64,000 nt of DNA. Source: an uncultured Clostridia bacterium (GTDB lineage: Bacteria; Bacillota; Clostridia; Christensenellales; Borkfalkiaceae). The position numbers and the translations under genes are program-made. The notes under the pieces were generated by a model. The model did no database searches and had not been told where the DNA came from. It saw only the letters and a list, made by a program, of their open reading frames with translations. The stretch's first letter is position 1. Each line of letters starts with the position of its first letter. The stretch lies in contig CALVPY010000002.1 in assembly GCA_944354535.1 (NCBI GenBank), forward strand, positions 30,074-94,073, read 5' to 3'. This document shows, piece after piece, positions 52,368-62,100 of this stretch.

Positions 52368-52610
52368 TCACAGCGGGTAGCGTTCCTCGATGTCAAAATC
52401 GAGGCCGTGCTCGGCGGCTCGATCCCAGAGCCGAATGTATTCCAAACATTCGGTGTATGCCGTCTGTTCCCCGTAGAGAAAACTGTTCTCCCCCGGTTCG
52501 CAGGCATCCTTCAGCTCTTCCAAATAGCTTATGAGCAGCTCCTTGAGCAGGATCAGCACTTCCTCTGCCGACAGCAGCTGCCCGACATCTTCTTCACGAT
52601 CTGGTTCCAT
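52368..52610 (-). CDS. small acidic helical protein
   Basis: 80 residues, helical and acidic, with LLSAEEVLILLKELLISYLE and the C-terminal YGEQTAYTECLEYIRLWDRA and FDIEERYPL. A family of small Clostridia proteins with a YGE-x-TAY-x-ECLE pattern exists, but its function is unknown to me. The ribosome binding site is weak. It stands alone between the uptake locus promoter and nadE. Confidence 0.65.
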   Translation of the reverse strand: MEPDREEDVGQLLSAEEVLILLKELLISYLEELKDACEPGENSFLYGEQTAYTECLEYIRLWDRAAEHGLDFDIEERYPL

Positions 52611-52756
52611 TTTTCGCCGGGATCATCCTCCGTTTTCCCTTTCCCGACACAAACATACCATACGGACGGGCGCGAATTTTTGCAGATTTTTGGTGATTTT
52701 GTCTTTTCTTGTCGAATTTCAAAGATGGCTGCCGTTTTTTGTTCGGCTCAGACAGA

Positions 52757-52790
52757 GCGCCGCCGCGGAGCTTCTGCTCCGCGGCGGCGC
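52757..52790 (-). terminator. GC-rich hairpin after nadE
   Basis: GCGCCGCCGCGGAGC pairs with GCTCCGCGGCGGCGC (15 bp). A T-rich stretch precedes it on the minus side, so termination is likely but not textbook. Confidence 0.6.
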
Positions 52791-52817
52791 ATATCCAAAA
52801 AAATACAAATCGAAACG

Positions 52818-54722
52818 TTACAGTTCTTCCGCCTCTTTCAGCCAGAGGGCGGCGGAGGCATCGGAAGGCATGCGCCAATCGCCGCGGGGCGAGAGAGACA
52901 CCGAGCCCACCTTGACGCCGTCCGGCACGCAGTTGCGCTTGAACTGCTGCGCAAAGAAGCGCTTATAGAAGTTGACGAGCCACTTTTTCAGCGTCTCTCT
53001 CTCGTACTTTCCCTCAAACGCCTGCTCGGCGAGCCAGAGCGTCTTGGCGGGCGAGAAGCCGCGCCGCACGAAGGAATGAAGATAGAAATCGTGCAGCTCG
53101 TAGGGGCCGACGATATCCTCCGTCTTCTGCGCGATGCCGCCCTTCTCGTCGGGCGGGAGCAGTTCGGGGGAAATTTCCGTATTCAGGATGCCGCGAAGAA
53201 CCGCTTCCAATCTGCCGCCCGCGCGCCTGCCCTCGTAGTCGACGAGCGACTTTACGAGCGTCTTGGGCACCGAACAGTTGACGGCGTACATACTCATATG
53301 GTCGCCGTTGTAGGTACACCAGCCGAGAGCGAGCTCGGAAAGATCGCCCGTACCCACGACGATGCCGTTCGTATCGTTGGCGATGTCCATCAAGATGAGC
53401 GTGCGCATGCGCGCCTGTGCGTTCTCGTAGGTGACGTTCCTTTCCTCGGGGTCGTGCTCGATGTCCTTGAAATGGCGGTTGACGGCGGGGCCGATATGCA
53501 CGGAGCGAATGGTGACGCCCGTCGCCTGCATGAGGGAGAGCCCGCTCATGCGCGTCTTGTTGGTGGTGCCGAAACCGGGCATGGTGACGGCGATGATATC
53601 TTCGCGGGATTTGCCCAAAAGGTCGAAGGCGCGCACGGTGACAAGGAGCGCAAGCGCCGAATCCAGCCCGCCCGAAATGCCGATGACCGCCGTCTTGCTG
53701 TGCGTGTGCTTCAGACGGCGCGCCAGGGCGCTGCTCTGCATGGAGAGGATGAGCCCGCAGCGGCGGTCGAGCTCCTTCCCTTCGGGAACGAAGGGCATAG
53801 GGTCGACTTTGCGCGTGAGTTTCCCTTCCGCAAGCGGGAAAAAGAAGGCAACTTTCGTATAGCCCTCCCCGCCTTGTTCGAAGGTATTCATGGCGCGGCG
53901 CTCGTGTTCTAAAAGTTCGACGTCGATCTCCCCCGTCGCCGAGCCGCCCAAAAAGGGTGCGCTCTCGGAAAGGATACTGCCGTTTTCGGCGATCATATCG
54001 TGCCCCGCGAAGATGAGGTCGGAGACTGACTCCCCCTCCCCCGCGTCGGCATAGACGTAGCCCGAAACGCACTTACCCGACTGCGCCTTGACAAGAAGGC
54101 GCCTGTATTCGAGCTTGCCCACCGCTTCGTTGCTCGCCGAGAGGTTGACGATGATGTTCGCCCCCGCCGCGGCGTGTCCTTCCGCGGGGGAGTGCGCCGC
54201 CCAGAGGTCTTCGCAGATCTCCGCCGCAACGGAGAAAGCGGGCATTTGTTCGTGATATAAGACGATCTCCCGCCCGAAGGGAACGGAACCGCCCGCGTAA
54301 TCGACAACGGAGACGCCCTCTTTGGCGGGCGCAAAGTGGCGCAATTCGTAAAATTCGCGGTAATTGGGGATATGGCTCTTGGGGATGAGCGCCAAAAGCT
54401 TCCCTTCCGCAAAGGCGGCGGCGCAGTTGAAAAGCTCCGCCCCCACCGCAACGGGTACGCCTGCAAACACGAGCATATGCTTGCCCGACGAGGCGGAAAC
54501 AAGCCCCTTCAAGGCTTCTTCCGCCGCAGTAAGGAGCAGCTTCTGCCCGAACAAGTCGCCGCAGGTATAGCCCGTAACGCTGAGTTCGGGGAAGACGAGA
54601 AGCTCGACGCCCTCTTCCGCCGCCTTCTCCATTCCCTCTTTGAGTTTCTGCGCATTATAAGCGGGATCCCCGGGCTTCAAGTCGGGAGAAAGCGCCCGCG
54701 CCCGCACGAATCCGTATTTCAT
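52818..54722 (-). CDS. nadE: glutamine-dependent NAD+ synthase
   Basis: 634 residues. The N-terminal glutaminase (nitrilase-type) has E46 (LVFPELSV), K115 (LIPKSHIP) and C170 (AAEICEDLW). The C-terminal synthetase has the P-loop [24 protein letters not shown] and [10 protein letters not shown]. It amidates deamido-NAD+ with glutamine-derived ammonia. The start at 54722 overlaps the recA stop (ATGA), so the two are translated together. Confidence 0.97.
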   Translation of the reverse strand: MKYGFVRARALSPDLKPGDPAYNAQKLKEGMEKAAEEGVELLVFPELSVTGYTCGDLFGQKLLLTAAEEALKGLVSASSGKHMLVFAGVPVAVGAELFNCAAAFAEGKLLALIPKSHIPNYREFYELRHFAPAKEGVSVVDYAGGSVPFGREIVLYHEQMPAFSVAAEICEDLWAAHSPAEGHAAAGANIIVNLSASNEAVGKLEYRRLLVKAQSGKCVSGYVYADAGEGESVSDLIFAGHDMIAENGSILSESAPFLGGSATGEIDVELLEHERRAMNTFEQGGEGYTKVAFFFPLAEGKLTRKVDPMPFVPEGKELDRRCGLILSMQSSALARRLKHTHSKTAVIGISGGLDSALALLVTVRAFDLLGKSREDIIAVTMPGFGTTNKTRMSGLSLMQATGVTIRSVHIGPAVNRHFKDIEHDPEERNVTYENAQARMRTLILMDIANDTNGIVVGTGDLSELALGWCTYNGDHMSMYAVNCSVPKTLVKSLVDYEGRRAGGRLEAVLRGILNTEISPELLPPDEKGGIAQKTEDIVGPYELHDFYLHSFVRRGFSPAKTLWLAEQAFEGKYERETLKKWLVNFYKRFFAQQFKRNCVPDGVKVGSVSLSPRGDWRMPSDASAALWLKEAEEL

Positions 54723-55750
54723 ACCGCAGGCTCCTCTTCGCCCGAGACGGTCTCCACAGGGCTCCCTTTGGCTGCCGCGCGGATCTTCATTTCGATCTCC
54801 TTGGCAAGCTCGGCGTTGTCCTTCAAGAACTGGCGCATCTTTTCCTTGCCGTTGGCAATCTTGCTGCCCTCGTAGCTGTACCATGCGCCGCTCTTGCCCA
54901 AAATATCGTACTGCACGCCGAGGTCGATGAGGCAGCCTTCCTGCGAGATGCCCTCGCCGTACATGATGTCGAACTCCGCCTGACGGAAGGGAGGCGCGAG
55001 CTTGTTTTTGACGACTTTGGCGCGCGTGCGGTTGCCGGCGGCGCCTTCCGTGTCCTTCAGGATATCCGTCTTACGGACGTCGATGCGGATGGAGGCGTAA
55101 AATTTGAGTGCCTTGCCGCCCGGGGTGACTTCGGGGTTGCCGAACATGACGCCCACCTTCTCGCGCAGCTGGTTGATGAAGACGACGCACGTCTTGCTCT
55201 TGTTGACGATGGCGGTGAGCTTGCGGAGCGCCTGGCTCATGAGGCGCGCCTGGAGGCCGACGTGGGAATCGCCCATATCGCCCTCGATCTCCGCCTTGGG
55301 AGTGAGCGCCGCGACCGAGTCGACGACGATGATATCCACCGCCGAGGAGCGCACGAGATGATCGACGATGTCGAGCGCCTGCTCGCCCGTATCGGGCTGG
55401 GAGACGTAGAGATCGTCCAGATCGACGCCCAAAGCCTTGGCGTAAACGGGGTCGAGCGCGTGCTCCGCGTCGATAAACGCCGCGATGCCGCCCAGCTTCT
55501 GCGCTTCGGCGACGGCGTGCAGCGCGACCGTCGTCTTACCCGAGGACTCGGGGCCGTAAATTTCGATCATCCTGCCGCGGGGGAGCCCGCCGATGCCGAG
55601 GGCGAGGTCCAGAGAAAGGCACCCCGTAGGGATGACTTCGATATCGGTATTGCCCGCCTCGTCGCCGAGCTTCATGATGGCGCCCTTGCCGTACGCCTTT
55701 TCGATCTGCGTGAGGACGGCGTCCAGCGCCTTGCGTTTTTCTTCGTTCAT
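54719..55750 (-). CDS. recA: recombinase A
   Basis: 343 residues. Walker A is GPESSGKTT, with the L2 region [40 protein letters not shown] and the acidic C-terminus. It forms filaments on single-stranded DNA, drives homologous recombination and triggers LexA cleavage. AAGGAGAAACAACAT precedes the ATG. It lies downstream of cinA by 56 bp, a pairing common in Clostridia, and overlaps nadE at its 3' end. Confidence 0.99.
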   Translation of the reverse strand: MNEEKRKALDAVLTQIEKAYGKGAIMKLGDEAGNTDIEVIPTGCLSLDLALGIGGLPRGRMIEIYGPESSGKTTVALHAVAEAQKLGGIAAFIDAEHALDPVYAKALGVDLDDLYVSQPDTGEQALDIVDHLVRSSAVDIIVVDSVAALTPKAEIEGDMGDSHVGLQARLMSQALRKLTAIVNKSKTCVVFINQLREKVGVMFGNPEVTPGGKALKFYASIRIDVRKTDILKDTEGAAGNRTRAKVVKNKLAPPFRQAEFDIMYGEGISQEGCLIDLGVQYDILGKSGAWYSYEGSKIANGKEKMRQFLKDNAELAKEIEMKIRAAAKGSPVETVSGEEEPAV

Positions 55751-55806
55751 ATGTTGTTTCTCCTTATCCGGGGATATTTTCCTATTATTTCGGCAGAGCG
55801 GAAGGC

Positions 55807-56889
55807 TCAGCCGTTGACTTCTTTATAGGCGAGAAAGAGCGCCAGATTGGTCGCCCGCTTGGTGACGGCTTCCCTGTCGCCGTCCAAAAGGAAACGGAAA
55901 ACGCGCACTCTTTCCATCGTGCCGACGGCGATATAGCACAGCCCCACGGGCTTATCGGTGCCGTCCGCATCGGGGCCCGCGATGCCCGTCGTCGCGACGG
56001 CGAGATCGCACTTGCCCTCTTTCAGAAGCCCCGCCGCCATCTCGTAAGCAGTCTCGTTGGAGACGGCGCCGAACTTCTTCAAGGTATAGTCTGTGACGCC
56101 GAGGCGCGCCATCTTTGCCTCGTTGCTGTAAGCGTTGATGCCCTCGTAAAAGACCTTGCTCGCGCCCGGGATCTCCACGACGGCATGCCCCACGCCGCCG
56201 CCCGTGAAGGACTCCGCCGTCGCAAGCTTCATGCGGTGGAGCTTCAAGACGGTAAAAAGGCGATGGGCGACGCTCTCGTCCTCATGGGAATAGACATAGT
56301 CGTTGAGCTCGGTCGAAAGGATGCGCACCGCCTCGTCGACGGCGGTCTTGGGGGTATCCTGATCGTACACGAGCTCGATGCGCCCCGCGCCGAACTCCTC
56401 GGACGTGTGGATGGCGACGCGGTCGCGGCTCACTTCCCGTGCGGAAGCGATGGCGGAAAAGACGCGCTCAGCGGGGGCCGCCACCGTACGCAGCACCAGC
56501 TTATAGCAGGTCTTGCCGCGGCGCTTATTGACGGCGGGAATGCACTCCTCTTTCACGAGCTCGCACCCCTTGGGGGATGCAGGCAGCACGCCGAAGAGAG
56601 TGTTTTCCGTCTCCAACAGGCATTCGCCCGAAAAATCCTGCCCCGCAAGCCCGGAGACCGCATCCTTTGCAAAGGGCATGAGCACACGGTCGCAGAGGAA
56701 GAACACGCCGTCACACTCGGAAGCGAGGCGGGTGAGCGTCACGGTGACGGCATTGCGGTCGGCATAAGAGAGCACGGCAACTTCGTCGAGCGGGATCCCG
56801 CCCGACAAAAAGGCATCCACGACCTCCCCGTAATGCACGGAAGAGATGGGATTATTCGTATTTCTGAGTACGATCGCCGCGTATTTCAT
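55807..56889 (-). CDS. cinA: CinA-family protein with degenerate N-terminal domain
   Basis: 360 residues; the usual length is about 410. The C-terminal amidase part is intact ([36 protein letters not shown]). The N-terminal MoCF-like part lacks the GGLGPTxDD motif and the VGTELL start. It begins [15 protein letters not shown] and seems worn, so any ADP-ribose-pyrophosphatase activity is doubtful. Nicotinamide-nucleotide deamidation by the C-terminal domain would fit its position two genes from nadE. It lies between pgsA and recA. Confidence 0.88.
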   Translation of the reverse strand: MKYAAIVLRNTNNPISSVHYGEVVDAFLSGGIPLDEVAVLSYADRNAVTVTLTRLASECDGVFFLCDRVLMPFAKDAVSGLAGQDFSGECLLETENTLFGVLPASPKGCELVKEECIPAVNKRRGKTCYKLVLRTVAAPAERVFSAIASAREVSRDRVAIHTSEEFGAGRIELVYDQDTPKTAVDEAVRILSTELNDYVYSHEDESVAHRLFTVLKLHRMKLATAESFTGGGVGHAVVEIPGASKVFYEGINAYSNEAKMARLGVTDYTLKKFGAVSNETAYEMAAGLLKEGKCDLAVATTGIAGPDADGTDKPVGLCYIAVGTMERVRVFRFLLDGDREAVTKRATNLALFLAYKEVNG

Positions 56890-56907
56890 TGCTTATTGCC
56901 CGCCGCT

Positions 56908-57528
56908 TTAGTCGCTCTCCTTGAGCACTTGCCTGTTTTTAACGATATAGTTGACGCCCGAAAGCACCGTAAAGAAGGTGCAGAGGAAGAAAAATACAAG
57001 GCCGATGAGCGCCGCGATCTGCCCCGCTTTCGTTTCGAGGAAGCTCATGCTTGCAAGCAGGACCGCGATGCAAACGTCCTGGCAGGTCGTCTTGATCTTG
57101 CCGAGCTTATCCGCCGCGATGACAAGCTTGCGCTCTGCCGCCACCATGCGGAAGCCGCTCACGATGAGCTCGCGCGCCAAAATGACGGCGACGCACACCC
57201 CCGCCGTGATGCGCATGGCGGTCTCGGCAGAGGGCGCCACGCTGAAGAGGAGAAAGGGCGCGGAAAAGACAGCAGGCTCCGTAAGAAGCAGGATGAACGC
57301 CGTCGAAACGAGCACCTTATCCGCAATGGGATCGAGGAATTTGCCGAGATTGGTGACGAGATTCCGGCTCCTCGCGATGTGTCCGTCGAGGGCGTCGGTG
57401 AGCGCCGCCAGCACGAAGACAACGGCGGCGATCAGATAGTGATACGGGATGACGGGAAGATAAAAGATGACGACAAAGAGCGGGATCATGAAGATGCGCG
57501 CCAGCGTGATCTTGTTGGGTAAATTCAT
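56908..57528 (-). CDS. pgsA: CDP-diacylglycerol-glycerol-3-phosphate 3-phosphatidyltransferase
   Basis: 206 residues with four or more membrane helices. The CDP-alcohol motif is complete: DALDGHIARSRNLVTNLGKF, then LDPIADK. It makes phosphatidylglycerophosphate, the first step to phosphatidylglycerol. AAGG lies before the ATG. Part of the ftsK-rimO-pgsA-cinA-recA run. Confidence 0.95.
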   Translation of the reverse strand: MNLPNKITLARIFMIPLFVVIFYLPVIPYHYLIAAVVFVLAALTDALDGHIARSRNLVTNLGKFLDPIADKVLVSTAFILLLTEPAVFSAPFLLFSVAPSAETAMRITAGVCVAVILARELIVSGFRMVAAERKLVIAADKLGKIKTTCQDVCIAVLLASMSFLETKAGQIAALIGLVFFFLCTFFTVLSGVNYIVKNRQVLKESD

Positions 57529-57784
57529 TTTCAGACCTTCTTATGAAGAGAATAACCTTATTATGACCTCCTCATGCGGAGGCAAACGGGCGTTTTCTTA
57601 CTTTCAAGGCTCCCACAAAAATCGCATGGCGAGTTTTGTGGGAAGAGGAGCGGCAGGCTTATAAGGTCATGCGGCAAACGAAGCGCGCCGCAGACCCAAA
57701 CGCCTTGCCGCGACGAGGTGGCACGTTGTCCGAAGCTTGCCTTCGGCAACGCGACGGAAGGAGTCTTTCCAAAACCGCATCGGC
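57529..57784. repeat. intergenic repeat element between rimO and pgsA
   Basis: Contains GGCTCCCACAAAA, a loop and TTTTGTGGGAAGAGGAGCGG with GCAGG. It belongs to the same family as the elements near 37602 and 38517. A GAAGCTTGCCTTC-type hairpin follows at about 57732. No gene is supported. Confidence 0.55.
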
Positions 57785-59125
57785 TTATTCCGCATGGCCG
57801 AAGAGGTCGTACTCCTCCGCACGATCGATGCGGACGGAGCAGACCTGCCCTTCCTTCGCCTCGCCCGCCGTGAAGTAGACGACGCCGTCGATGTCGGGCG
57901 CCTGGAAATACGCCCTTCCTACAAAGCAGGAGCGCTCCATATCGATGCCGTCGCAGAGGACGTTCAGCCTCTTTCCGACGAACGCCTGCATGTTGGCGCG
58001 GGCGATCTCCTTCTGCGCGGCGTAAAATTCCTTCACCCGCCGCTGCTTGGTGGCGTGATGCACCTGCCCTTTGAGCTTGTAGGCGGGCGTGTTGGGCTCG
58101 CGCGAATAGGCAAAACAGCCGCAGTTCATGAAGTTCGCTTCCTTCAAAAAGGCGAGGAGCGCCCGATGTTCTTCCTCCGTCTCGGTGGGGAAGCCCGAAA
58201 TGAAGGTGGTGCGGAGGGCGATCCCCGGGATCTCCGCCCGAAGCCGCGCGAACAGTTTGAGATATTCCGCCCTCGTTCCGCGGCGGCACATGAGCTTTAA
58301 GACGCGGTCTTCCGAATGCTGCAAGGGAATATCGAGATACTTCAAAATTTTCGGCTCATCCCGGACGAGAGCGATGAGTTCTTCCCCGATCTTTTCGGGA
58401 TAGCAATAGAGAAGGCGGATATGGCGGATGTTTTCGAGCGCGGCAAGCGCCTTCAGAAGGGGTACGAGCTGATTTTCGCCCCTGTCTTCGCCGTAACGGG
58501 TGATGTCCTGCGCGACGAGGATGAGCTCTTCCGTCTCCCCCATCCCCTTTGCCTCTTCAAGGAGCGCTTCCATCGGATAGGAAAGATACTTCCCGCGGAT
58601 GGAGGGGATGAGGCAATAGGTGCAGTGGTTGGAACAGCCTTCGGAAATTTTCAGGTATTTGTAGTGATCGGGCGTCGAAAGGACGCGCGGCAGAAGTTTC
58701 CCTTGTTCTGCGGGAAGGCGGGAGGCGGGTCCCACGGCGCTCACCCGTTCGCCCGCATAGGCGCGTTCGAGGGCGGGAAAGAGTTCCTTTGCATCCGCCG
58801 TGCCGAGAAAGACGTCCGCCTCCGTCAGGGCGGGGAAGACTTCCTCCTCGTACCCCTGCGGCAGGCACCCCGTGACGACGAGCTTTTCGAGCTTTCCCTC
58901 CTCTTTGAGGCGGCTGCCTTCGAGGACGGACAAAATGGCCTCCTCGCGCGCCGCCGTGAGGAACGCGCAGGTATTGACGATGAGCACCTGCGCCTTGTAA
59001 AGATCGGTCGTGATGGGGCAGCCGTGAGAGGCGATCTCGCCCAAGAGCCGTTCGCCGTCCACGCGGTTCTTGTCGCACCCGAGCGAAATGAGCGCGAATG
59101 TTTTGTTGAGCATCTGTGTTTGCAT
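57785..59125 (-). CDS. rimO: ribosomal protein S12 methylthiotransferase
   Basis: 446 residues. The UPF0004 domain has C16 (ISLGCDKN), C53 (VNTCAF) and C87 (VTGCLPQ) for the auxiliary cluster. The radical-SAM cluster is C164-C168-C171 (EGCSNHCTYC). A TRAM domain ends the protein. RimO adds a methylthio group to Asp of ribosomal protein S12. The start at 59125 lies 5 nt after the ftsK stop; a Met four codons later is also possible. Confidence 0.93.
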   Translation of the reverse strand: MQTQMLNKTFALISLGCDKNRVDGERLLGEIASHGCPITTDLYKAQVLIVNTCAFLTAAREEAILSVLEGSRLKEEGKLEKLVVTGCLPQGYEEEVFPALTEADVFLGTADAKELFPALERAYAGERVSAVGPASRLPAEQGKLLPRVLSTPDHYKYLKISEGCSNHCTYCLIPSIRGKYLSYPMEALLEEAKGMGETEELILVAQDITRYGEDRGENQLVPLLKALAALENIRHIRLLYCYPEKIGEELIALVRDEPKILKYLDIPLQHSEDRVLKLMCRRGTRAEYLKLFARLRAEIPGIALRTTFISGFPTETEEEHRALLAFLKEANFMNCGCFAYSREPNTPAYKLKGQVHHATKQRRVKEFYAAQKEIARANMQAFVGKRLNVLCDGIDMERSCFVGRAYFQAPDIDGVVYFTAGEAKEGQVCSVRIDRAEEYDLFGHAE

Positions 59126-59130
59126 GAAAG

Positions 59131-62100
59131 TCAGCCGAGATCTCCGTACTTGCTCTCGAATTCTTCTTTGGTGAGCAGCACGGTGCGCGCCTTCGCCTTG
59201 CCGTCGAAGGGCGAGATATAGCCCATAAGTTCCATCCATTCGATGATCTTGCCCGCGTGGTTATAGCCCACGGCGCACTTGCGCTGGATGAGCGAGATGG
59301 ACGCGGAACCGAGATTCACCACGATGGCGAGCGCCTTGATGTACTCGGGCCCCACCGTGCCGCCGTCGCCGTCCGCATCGTCGTCACTGCCGCCCTCTTC
59401 GGGTGCGGTGCGGTTGATGTAGTCGGAGACTTCGGGATCGAAGTAGGCTTCGTTGTTTTCTTTGATGTTCGCGACGACCGCCGCGACTTCGGAAGAGCCC
59501 AAAAAGGCGCCCTGCACGCGCAGGCAGTTGAACATTCCGCCCGTCTTGTAGAGCATATCGCCGTTGCCGAGCAGCTTTTCCGCGCCCGATTCGTCGAGGA
59601 TGGTGCGCGAGTCCACTTCCTGGATGACGCGGAACGCCATTCGCGTGGGAAGGTTGCCCTTGATGACGCCCGTGATGACGTCCACCGAGGGGCGCTGGGT
59701 GGCGATGACCAGGTGGATGCCCGCCGCACGCGCCTTCTGCGTCAGGCGCTGGATGCGCTCTTCGATGTCCTTCTTGGCGACGGACATGAGGTCGGCAAGC
59801 TCATCGACGACGATGACGATCTTGGGAAGTTTTTCCTCGTCCTCGGTAAGATTTGCGTTGTATTCGTTGATATTGCGCACCGCCGTGCCCGAGCGCGTCT
59901 TCTGTTCGAAGAGCTCGTAGCGGCGCTCCATCTCCTTGATCGCCCAATTGAGCGACATGATGGCCTTCTGCGTATCGGTGATGATCTCGTTGATCATGAG
60001 GTGCGGCAGGCCGTCGTAGGGCGTAAACTCGATCTTCTTGGGGTCGATGAGGATGATCCTGAGATCTTCGGGCGAATACTTGCAGATGAGGCTGACGAGC
60101 ATCGCGTTCAGGCAGACGCTCTTGCCCGAGTTGGTGGCGCCCGCGACGAGGATGTGCGTCATCTTGACGACGTCGCCGCACACGGCGCGGCCTTCGACGT
60201 CCTTGCCGATGACGAACATCAGCTTGGAGGGGTCGTCGTTGCGGTAGTCGGGCGAAGTCATGATGGAGCGGATGCCCACCATCGCGCGGTGCTTGTTCGG
60301 CACCTCGATGGAGATGGCGCCCACCTCCGAATTGGAATACATATTGACGCCGTCGCGCGCATGCAGGCGCATGGCGATCTCTTCGTCGTGACGGATCACG
60401 GAGCGCACCGAGATGTTGCGGGGGATATCGATGTCGTACCGCGTGACGGCGGGGCCCGACGTCACTTTGACGACCTCGGCATCGACACGGAAGCCCGCGA
60501 GCGTTTCCATGATGACGGAAGAGTTGTATTCGATCTCCTCGGGGGAGACGCTCACCGCGTCGTCGTACGTCTGGAAAAGATCGAGCGACGGACGGCGGTA
60601 GCGCTTATAGATATGTTTCTTCGGCTTGGGTGCGGGCGGCGCGGGGAGCTCGGGAACGGGCTCGCCCGCCTCCCCTCCCCTACCGAGAGAGCGCTCTCTT
60701 GTATTCTCCCTTGCGCGCGGCAGAGGGGGTACGTCCTCTTCGGGGATGAGATCGTCGTCAAAGGGATCGGGGGCGGGGGTACGTTCGGAGCGCAGCCCAC
60801 GTACGGCGCGGCTCTCTTCCGCAAAGGACGAAGGGCTCTCTTCGAAGGAAGACGAGGAACGGCTCCCGAACGCGGAAGCGGGAGGCTCGGGAAGGACGCG
60901 GTCGGAAACGGGCGGCTCTTGTTCGGGAACGCCTCTCCGTCCGTCGGAAAGCTCGCCGAAGCCCGTCTCGCGCGCGGCGGAAAGGTCGCCGCCGAAGCCC
61001 GCCCTTCTTGCGGGAGGCTCGTCCCGAAGACCGGCTCCCCGTTCGGTACGGGAGAAGCCGTCGCCCACATAGTCTGTGCCGTCATCCTTGAGCTGCACGC
61101 GGTCTTGTCCGCGGCTCGAGGAGAACAGGCTGCGGAATCCGCGCTCGCTTTCGCGGGGATCGTACCCGTCCCCGGACGCGTCGTCCTTGTTCTCCCGCTC
61201 GGGCGTGCGGGCGGAAGGCGCGGGCTCGGAAGGCGTGCCGAACGAACGCTCTCCTCTGCCGAGTTCCCTGCCGCGCAAAGAGCTCTCCTTCTCCGCAGAC
61301 GGCGTATCAAAGGGGTCCGCATCCTCGGGTGTCACATTGCGCGCCGTAAGGAAGCCGTCCGATTTGACGGGTTCGGGCTCGGGTTCGCGCGAGGCACGGC
61401 GAACATTTGCGGAAGGCGCTGCGGGCGGTTCGGGGACGATGTCGTCCACGCTGGGCGCGGAGGAAAATTCCGTATCGTCCACATCGTTGGCATAGGCGTC
61501 GCGGCCGATATCCTCGGGCGGCGTCTCGGGAGCCTTATACGCAGGCACGCGGGGGTAGTTGAGATCCTCCGCACGGAAGGTGTACGGCTGTTCCTCGCGG
61601 CGTTCGGGGCGCTGTTCCACGATCTTGCGCGGGAGCTGCGTGCGCGCGTTGTTTTCCGTCTGTTCGAGGAAGGCGCCGTGATAGCTGGAGGGGGCGGACG
61701 GCGCACTGTCTGCCGAACGCCCGGAGCGCCCGTTCCCGCTGTCCGTATTCCCGGGATCTGCAGAAGACCTGCGGCCGAAGTCGGGATACAGGAAGCCATC
61801 CCGTCCGCCTGCCCTGTCCTCCTCGGGACGGTCGTTCCTGCCCGTATCGGCGCGGCGGTCGGAGCGGGGGATCTCCGAATGGCTCGTATAATTCGGCACT
61901 TCGCGGGAACTTCCGAGCGTCCTGCGCTCCGAAAGGCGTTCTCCGCGGTCCGCGGGCCGTTCATAGGTCGCGGGGATGGTATAGTCCGGCTTGCGCGCTG
62001 GCGAATCGTCGGGCTCGACGCTGCTGCGCCGCACGCGCGAATTGAAATAGGAATCCTGGTTATAGATGAGGTTTTTCGCATAGTCCTGCGCGGGCGTGCT

